In this document: positions 6,591 to 11,219 of the stretch, piece after piece | How positions within the stretch are numbered: position 1 is the stretch's first letter | How the letters are laid out: each line of letters opens with the position of its first letter | From: CAZLBV01 sp964557845 | Lineage (GTDB): Bacteria; Acidobacteriota; Aminicenantia; Aminicenantales; Aminicenantaceae | Length of the DNA stretch: 11,219 nt | Assembly (NCBI GenBank): GCA_964557845.1 | Contig: CAZLBV010000219.1 | Location: forward strand, 1 to 11,219 | Reading direction: 5' to 3' | Program-made: the position numbers and the translations under genes | The notes under the pieces: generated by a model | What the model was told of the DNA's origin: nothing | Seen by the model: only the letters and a program-made list of their open reading frames with translations | Database searches by the model: none

Positions 6591-8318
6591 ATGTTAAAAT
6601 TCGTAGAACAACGGGATCCATTTACCGGAGAAGATATCATTGAAGTTCCCTTTAAAGGCAGACGGCTGGTCGAACACCCCATGTACAACAAAGGAACAGC
6701 TTTTTCAAATGAGGAACGGGAAACATTCGAGCTTCACGGCCTGTTCCCGCAGCGTGTCTCCAATTTGGAGATCCAATGCAACCGCAGTTACGGCCACTTT
6801 TCTACAAAAACCACAGACCTGGAAAAATATATCTATCTTGTTTCGCTGCAAGATCGAATGGAAACATTATATTACCGCCTCCTGCTCAATAATCTCGAGG
6901 AAATGCTCCCGATCGTTTATACCCCAACCGTAGGCATGGCCTGCAAACGCTTTAGTCATATATTCAGACGTCCCCGGGGACTCTACGTAACACCGACCAA
7001 TATTCATAGGATCGATCAGGTTCTCTCGAATGCTCCTTTTTCAAATATATCGCTGATCGTGGTCACAGATGGTGAAAGGATACTCGGCCTCGGTGATCAA
7101 GGCGCCGGCGGCATGGGTATACCGATCGGGAAAAGCACTCTCTATGTGGTTGCCGGTGGGATCCACCCTGCCTACTGCCTGCCGGTGCTGATAGACATAG
7201 GAACGAATAATGAAGACCTTCTAAAAGACCCCCTTTATATCGGCGTAAAGCAAAAAAGACTTACGGGAGATGAATACTATCAGGTCATCGAACAGTTCGT
7301 TCAAGGAGTCAGGCGGATCTTCCCCAATGCCCTTATCCAATGGGAAGATTTTGGGAAACATCATGCCTTCAATCTCCTGGAAAGTTACCGTCACCGTACC
7401 TGCTCTTTTAATGATGATATTCAGGGAACTGGAGCAGTCGCCACTTCTGTCCTACTCTCGGCCATGCGGATCAAGGGAGAAAAATTAAAAGATCAGCGGA
7501 TCGTCATATTCGGCCAGGGGCAGGCCGGGACAGGCATCGCCAATCAGATCCTTACCGCCATCCAGGAAGAAGGTTTAACCGAGCAAGATGCCCGCAGTCT
7601 GATTTTCGGAATAGATAAAGATGGGCTGCTACTGGAAGGGATGGAAGTCAGTGATGAGCAAAAACCGTGGCTTAAATCCCGGGAAAGGGTTGCCAGGTGG
7701 AGACTATCCGATCAGAATTCGATCAGTCTGCTGGATACCATCATAAATGCCAAAGCCACGGTTTTGATCGGTGTGACCGGACAAACCGGTGCCTTTAACG
7801 AGCAAATATTGAGCGCGCTGGCAAAAAATACCGACTGGCCTATAATCCTGCCTCTCTCAAATCCTACCGCAAAATCCGAATGCACACCGGAATTCGCCTT
7901 CCAAGTAACCAAAGGAAAATGTCTCATCGCTACAGGAAGCCCCTTTCCCCCGGTGGCAGTGAAGGGAGAAAAAAGGAACGTCTCCCAGTGCAATAATCTT
8001 TTTGTTTTCCCGGGAGTCGGCTTGGGTGCGTTGGTTTCCGGAACACCAATGATCACAGATGCGATGTTCATGGCCGCCTCCAAAGCCGTAAGCGGGATGG
8101 TTACACCAGAGGCATTGAAATCCGGCCAGGTTCTGCCTCAGATCAAGGATATCCGAAAGGTTTCTGCGGAAGTGGCCTTAGCCATAGCCAAGGTGGCCCG
8201 AGAAGCCGGCCTGGGGCTCCGGGCTGATGATGAGAGATTAGTGAAAATGATCGACTATGCCATGTGGAATCCCAAATATGTTCCCCTTAGGTACGTCAGG
8301 CCCGAACCATTTTATTAA
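6591..8318 (+). CDS. NAD-dependent malic enzyme
   Basis: This cytoplasmic enzyme catalyses oxidative decarboxylation of malate to pyruvate and CO2 with reduction of NAD(P). The ATG at 6591 has a strong AGGAGGA site at 6581-6587, slightly close to the start. At 575 residues it is the long form, like E. coli MaeA/SfcA and animal mitochondrial malic enzyme, not the short 400-450-residue bacterial type. Family signatures are in order. YTPTVGMAC carries catalytic Tyr110. FRRPRGLYV and VVTDGERILGLGDQGAGGMGIPIGK give catalytic Lys181. WEDF (Glu252, Asp253) and NDDIQGTGAVA (Asp276) provide the divalent-metal ligands. The Rossmann loop is FGQGQAGTGIA (307-317), and its second strand ends in FGIDKDG (Asp342), which suits NAD better than NADP. 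LSNPTAKSECTPE and FPGVGLGAL complete the domain. It appears intact and active. It stands as a single gene, followed by a likely terminator, and probably links C4 acids to pyruvate. NAD preference is inferred, not shown. Confidence 0.95.
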   Translation: MLKFVEQRDPFTGEDIIEVPFKGRRLVEHPMYNKGTAFSNEERETFELHGLFPQRVSNLEIQCNRSYGHFSTKTTDLEKYIYLVSLQDRMETLYYRLLLNNLEEMLPIVYTPTVGMACKRFSHIFRRPRGLYVTPTNIHRIDQVLSNAPFSNISLIVVTDGERILGLGDQGAGGMGIPIGKSTLYVVAGGIHPAYCLPVLIDIGTNNEDLLKDPLYIGVKQKRLTGDEYYQVIEQFVQGVRRIFPNALIQWEDFGKHHAFNLLESYRHRTCSFNDDIQGTGAVATSVLLSAMRIKGEKLKDQRIVIFGQGQAGTGIANQILTAIQEEGLTEQDARSLIFGIDKDGLLLEGMEVSDEQKPWLKSRERVARWRLSDQNSISLLDTIINAKATVLIGVTGQTGAFNEQILSALAKNTDWPIILPLSNPTAKSECTPEFAFQVTKGKCLIATGSPFPPVAVKGEKRNVSQCNNLFVFPGVGLGALVSGTPMITDAMFMAASKAVSGMVTPEALKSGQVLPQIKDIRKVSAEVALAIAKVAREAGLGLRADDERLVKMIDYAMWNPKYVPLRYVRPEPFY

Positions 8319-8332
8319 TCTAAAAACTAACA

Positions 8333-8365
8333 GCGGCTCTGGCATAAGCCGCAACCTTGATTTTT
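8333..8365 (+). terminator. Likely Rho-independent terminator after malic enzyme
   Basis: GCGGCT (8333-8338) pairs perfectly with AGCCGC (8347-8352) around an 8-base loop. A T-rich run (TTGATTTTT, 8357-8365) follows after four bases. It begins 15 bases after the malic enzyme stop. The T-run is interrupted and slightly offset, so efficiency is uncertain. It separates malic enzyme from the CDF gene and argues against an operon. Confidence 0.5.
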
Positions 8366-8394
8366 GATCCAAATACATAAAGAATATAGAAACC

Positions 8395-9576
8395 ATGGTC
8401 CATAAAGAAAAAGTATCATTGGTTTCCACTTTTTTCCACCTCTTACTGTTCGGATTCAAGCTGACCGCGGCCTTGCTCTCCGGCAGTATTGCATTACGGG
8501 CCGATGCCATCCACACCATGACCGATTTTCTGTCCTCCTTTGGCGTACTTGTAGGGCTTAAAATCTCTAAAAGAAAATCAAAAAAATTTCCCTACGGACT
8601 CCATAAGGTAGAAAACTTAGTCTCCCTAGTCATTTCCGTTCTTATTTTCTGGGCAGGGTATGAAATAATAAAAGAAATCCTATTCACTCCCGCTGCCACC
8701 GTAAAAAAACTTTACTTGGCCATTCTGGTTAGTGCGGTATCCTTTGTTATTTCTTTTGCCCTTTCCGTATACAAAATCAAGGAAGGGCAAAATACCAATT
8801 CTCCCAGCCTTATCGCCGACGGCCAACATTCCCGGACTGACGCCTTTTCTTCCGTGATCGTTTTTCTTGGATTAAGCGGGCATCTGATAGGATGGCAGCT
8901 GGAAAAAATCGCAGCCGTTGTTGTTGTCATTTTTGTGATTAAAGCAGGATTTGAAATCCTGGTTAATTCCCTGAAAGTCCTCTTGGATGCATCCATTGAT
9001 TACTCCACGTTGAATCAAATTCGGAAAATCATCGAAGAAGAGGAGTATGTCGAAAACGTTGCAACACTTCTTGGTCGGAATTCCGGACCCTACCGGTTCA
9101 TTGAAGCTGATATCTCTCTAACACCGATGGACATCCGCAAGGCGCATGCCATTGTGGACACCATTGAGAAAAGGATTAAAGAGAAGGTTCCCTTTATCGA
9201 TGAAATCCGTATTCACTATGAACCTGCTGAAAAAGCAGAAAAGATATTTGCTGTCCCTCTTGCCTCAAAAGAAGAGCAAATCTCGGACCACTTCGGGGAA
9301 TCTCCTTTCTTCGCAATCATTCAGGTCAACAGCAAAACCAATCATATCATGAAGAAAGAAATATTTAAAAACCCCTATATCCAAAAAGAAAAAGGCAAAG
9401 GTATTGCGGTAGCCGAAGACCTGGTTAACCGTGGCATTGATTATGTGGTGGTCAAAGAAAGCATGAAAGGCAAGGGACCTTACTATGTTTTAGAAGATTA
9501 CCAAGTGGAAATCTTACAAACCACCAAGAGTCAGCTTAAGGATGTGCTTCAGGAACTCAATATCCATTGGGAATAG
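8395..9576 (+). CDS. Cation diffusion facilitator (CDF) metal transporter fused to a NifX/NifB-type C-terminal domain
   Basis: The 393-residue protein begins with a CDF membrane domain (about 1-200) containing six hydrophobic segments. The metal-site pattern is two HxxxD motifs: His40/Asp44 in ADAIHTMTD, and His145/Asp149 in ADGQHSRTD, equivalent to the Asp45/Asp49 and His153/Asp157 site of E. coli YiiP/FieF. The cytoplasmic CDF dimerisation domain follows at about 203-278 (IRKIIEEEEYVENV, DEIRIHYEP). Residues from about 284 form a dinitrogenase iron-molybdenum cofactor-type domain (IFAVPLASKEEQISDHFGESPFFAI, GKGIAVAEDLVNRGIDYVVV), the fold of NifX, NafY and the NifB C-terminus. CDF proteins export Zn2+, Fe2+, Mn2+, Co2+ or Cd2+ in exchange for protons; HxxxD/HxxxD is common in zinc-type members. 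The extra domain may sense or bind metal or cofactor; that is inference. The ribosome-binding site is weak. No nif genes are visible. The stop lies 17 bases from the convergent gene's stop. Confidence 0.9.
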   Translation: MVHKEKVSLVSTFFHLLLFGFKLTAALLSGSIALRADAIHTMTDFLSSFGVLVGLKISKRKSKKFPYGLHKVENLVSLVISVLIFWAGYEIIKEILFTPAATVKKLYLAILVSAVSFVISFALSVYKIKEGQNTNSPSLIADGQHSRTDAFSSVIVFLGLSGHLIGWQLEKIAAVVVVIFVIKAGFEILVNSLKVLLDASIDYSTLNQIRKIIEEEEYVENVATLLGRNSGPYRFIEADISLTPMDIRKAHAIVDTIEKRIKEKVPFIDEIRIHYEPAEKAEKIFAVPLASKEEQISDHFGESPFFAIIQVNSKTNHIMKKEIFKNPYIQKEKGKGIAVAEDLVNRGIDYVVVKESMKGKGPYYVLEDYQVEILQTTKSQLKDVLQELNIHWE

Positions 9577-9593
9577 ATCCTGAAAGGTTGATG

Positions 9594-10115
9594 TCAACAA
9601 AGATACTTTTTAATAAGCCCTAATAACCGTTTTTTATCAGAGATGGAGCGTTTGAGCTCTTTGAGAAATGTATTCATTTCTTTATTGGAAAAATCGCTGT
9701 TTATGATTTTGACAGTATCATTTTGAAAAGAGCAAATAATATTTTTTATCTTTTCCGGAATCCCAACCTTTGGATAACTGCTGGTTTTTAAATAGGTCAC
9801 CTGGATTGTCATTTTTTCTATATCGTCGATCTCCTGGATAAGAATGAAAACATGAATATCTTGATTGGTATCGTCTTCGTCGCCGACATGAAACTGCCTC
9901 TTGATAAAATCCTCATGGGGAAACTTCCCCATTTCTTTTACTTCACTATATATTTCCATCAAGACCTTTGTGTTGCCTGTAGCATTACTATTTGAAATTG
10001 AACCCGTACTTTTCCTGCTCGATCCCGCCCATAAAAAATTCCCCAAAAAAAGAAACACACCAATTGCTGTTTTAATTCTGAAGGAATTACTTCGATGACA
10101 ATTTCGATGGAACAT
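9594..10115 (-). CDS. Small secreted hypothetical protein
   Basis: From the ATG at 10115 the product is 173 residues; a TTG at 10175 would add 20 but overlaps the end of the ATPase gene. The ATG has a GGGAA-type site shortly upstream and gives a normal signal peptide: a basic N-region (FHRNCHRSNSFRIK), a hydrophobic core (about residues 16-29) and a likely cleavage after LWA at 30. The mature part is polar: a Ser/Asn/Gly linker (GSSRKSTGSISNSNATGN), then a charged alpha/beta stretch with FILIQEIDDIEKMTIQVTYLK and a lysine-rich C-terminal helix (NKEMNTFLKELKRSISDKKRLLGLIKKYLC). There is no lipobox cysteine. I do not recognise the family. It begins about 50 bases after the copB stop on the same strand with no evident terminator between, so it may be co-transcribed with copB. 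A role in copper handling cannot be claimed, since no Met- or His-rich copper-binding motif is present. Confidence 0.65.
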   Translation of the reverse strand: MFHRNCHRSNSFRIKTAIGVFLFLGNFLWAGSSRKSTGSISNSNATGNTKVLMEIYSEVKEMGKFPHEDFIKRQFHVGDEDDTNQDIHVFILIQEIDDIEKMTIQVTYLKTSSYPKVGIPEKIKNIICSFQNDTVKIINSDFSNKEMNTFLKELKRSISDKKRLLGLIKKYLC

Positions 10116-10164
10116 CAGCTGTTTCCCAGATAAATATAATATATTATAAATAAAAATTCGAAAT

Positions 10165-11217
10165 CTATTTTTCAATCTTCAAGAATCTGGCATTTATCGC
10201 CACGATCACCGTACTCAGTGACATAAGCACAGCTCCCATTGCAGGAGACAGTAACACACCGTATCCATAAAGGACGCCTGCGGCAAGAGGTATAGCGATG
10301 GCATTGTATCCTGTGGCCCAGGCCAAATTTTGGATCATCTTCCGGTAAGTCGCCCGTGAAAGATCCAAAATTGATGCAGCATCCAGAGGATTGCTGTGCA
10401 CCAGAATGATATCTGAAGTCTGGACCGCAACATCTGTTCCAGCACCGATGGCGATACCTACATCCGCCTGCGCCAAAGCAGGGGCATCGTTTACGCCGTC
10501 TCCTGTCATGGCAACAATCAATCCGCGTGACTGGATCTCCTTGACCTTTTCGGCTTTGTCCTTGGGCAGTACCTCAGCAAAATACTCATCGAGTCCGATT
10601 TCTTCCGCCACCCACTTGGCTACCAGATTGTTGTCTCCAGTAAGCATCATGCATTGAATACCCATCTTCTTAAGTTTGGAGATGGCCTCTTTCGATTCCT
10701 CGCGGATTATATCCGCCAGAGCTATGGCGCCCTCAAGTTCACCATCAATCATTACGAATACCACGGTTTTTCCCTGAGAATTAAATGTGCCAATTCTCTC
10801 ATCCTGCATCGAAATATTGTTTTCTCTGAGGAAACCAGGGCTGACTACTTTTACTTCCTTTCCTTTTACCTGCCCCTGCGCTCCCTTCCCAGGTATGGCT
10901 TTGAAATCTTGAACTCGAGGAGGCTTTTCAACGGATGCAGCGATTCCTTTCGCGATCGGATGTTCTGAATGTGTTTCGATAGCAGCGGCATACTCGAGCA
11001 GCTCCTTTTTATCCATATCGCTAGAAAAAATAACCGTATCGGTCACTCCGAATTCGCCCTTTGTCAGAGTTCCTGTTTTATCGAAGATGATCGCCTGAAT
11101 GTTACGGCCTCTTTCAAAGGATGCGCGGTCGCGGATGAGAAGTCCATTTTTAGCGGAAAGAGCTGTAGAAACGGCGACTACAAGAGGAACGGCAAGCCCC
11201 AGCGCGTGAGGACAGGT
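10165..11217 (-). CDS. copB: Copper-translocating P-type ATPase, CopB type (P1B-3), C-terminal part; N-terminus beyond window
   Basis: The frame stays open to the right edge, giving about 351 residues. A GTG at 11046 is internal and not the start. The first residues are TCPHALGLAVP, the transmembrane metal-site motif CPH that marks P1B-3 (CopB) pumps rather than the CPC of CopA or ZntA. Then come the catalytic loop FDKTGTLTKGEFG (Asp phosphorylated, about residue 46 of the visible part), the SEHPIAKGIA nucleotide-binding motif, MLTGDN, and MTGDGVNDAPAL. Two terminal helices carry NLAWATGYNAIAIP and MSLSTVIVAINA, matching the P1B-3 helix 7 (YN) and helix 8 (MSxST) signatures. P1B-3 pumps export Cu2+/Cu+ or Ag+ across the inner membrane at the cost of ATP. 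The N-terminal part, usually with a His-rich stretch, and the promoter lie outside the window. All visible catalytic motifs are intact. Confidence 0.92.
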   Translation of the reverse strand, partial: TCPHALGLAVPLVVAVSTALSAKNGLLIRDRASFERGRNIQAIIFDKTGTLTKGEFGVTDTVIFSSDMDKKELLEYAAAIETHSEHPIAKGIAASVEKPPRVQDFKAIPGKGAQGQVKGKEVKVVSPGFLRENNISMQDERIGTFNSQGKTVVFVMIDGELEGAIALADIIREESKEAISKLKKMGIQCMMLTGDNNLVAKWVAEEIGLDEYFAEVLPKDKAEKVKEIQSRGLIVAMTGDGVNDAPALAQADVGIAIGAGTDVAVQTSDIILVHSNPLDAASILDLSRATYRKMIQNLAWATGYNAIAIPLAAGVLYGYGVLLSPAMGAVLMSLSTVIVAINARFLKIEK

Positions 11218-11219
11218 GA

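Noticed and set aside
9588..9599. GTTGATGTCAAC palindrome between the convergent CDF and hypothetical genes
   Set aside because: A two-base centre cannot form a hairpin loop with the full stem, and no proper T-tract follows at terminator distance. It is probably chance.
10146..10172. AT-only inverted repeat (AAAAAT / ATTTTT) near the copB stop as a terminator
   Set aside because: The stem is short and made of A:T pairs only, too weak for an intrinsic terminator.
11044..11046. GTG as the start of the copper ATPase
   Set aside because: The same frame continues upstream with FDKTGT and CPH motifs to the window edge, so the gene is truncated by the window, not short.
1..11219. CRISPR arrays, tRNA or rRNA genes, insertion sequences, phage genes
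   Set aside because: No regularly spaced repeats, tRNA-like cloverleaf, transposase motifs or terminal repeats were noticed on reading both strands.

Overview
The window appears to come from an uncultured, probably anaerobic, Gram-negative-type bacterium of moderate to low GC. The best lineage clue is a protein of the acidobacterial-type 'VWFA-related' family beside a GH113-type glycoside hydrolase. This combination recalls Candidatus Aminicenantes, Acidobacteriota or Desulfobacterota-like genomes. That placement is inference; there is no rRNA or other phylogenetic marker here.

Layout. Positions 1-140 hold the C-terminal end of a membrane transporter, possibly Nramp-like. At 176-478 is a truncated deoC (deoxyribose-phosphate aldolase) remnant without its catalytic half. 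At 504-1106 is a membrane-anchored TPR protein. At 1223-2089 (minus strand) is a six-helix membrane protein of unknown family, with a good intrinsic terminator behind it. A divergent 229-bp intergenic region with a 25-bp dyad and a sigma-70-like promoter leads into a secreted GH113-type hydrolase (2319-3389). Immediately after it, in another frame and with no usable start codon, lies a VWFA-related protein (3382-4428). Loss of one base would join the two into a single reading frame. Convergent to these is a 609-aa zinc-ribbon / membrane-anchor / retropepsin-like protein (4439-6268, minus).

After a 322-bp intergenic stretch come a complete NAD-type malic enzyme (6591-8318), a likely terminator, and a CDF metal-efflux transporter fused to a NifX/NifB-type domain (8395-9576). 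Convergent to that is a small secreted hypothetical protein (9594-10115, minus), downstream of the C-terminal part of a CopB-type (P1B-3) copper ATPase that runs off the right edge.

Functionally this is mixed chromosomal housekeeping and accessory material. Metal homeostasis is represented by the CDF-NifX fusion, CopB and perhaps the Nramp-like tail. Central carbon metabolism is represented by malic enzyme. Envelope or secreted functions are represented by GH113, VWFA, the aspartyl-protease protein and the TPR protein. No tRNA, rRNA, CRISPR array, insertion sequence or phage gene was seen. The observations most worth following up are the GH113/VWFA frame junction, the architecture of the 609-aa protein, and the CDF-NifX fusion.
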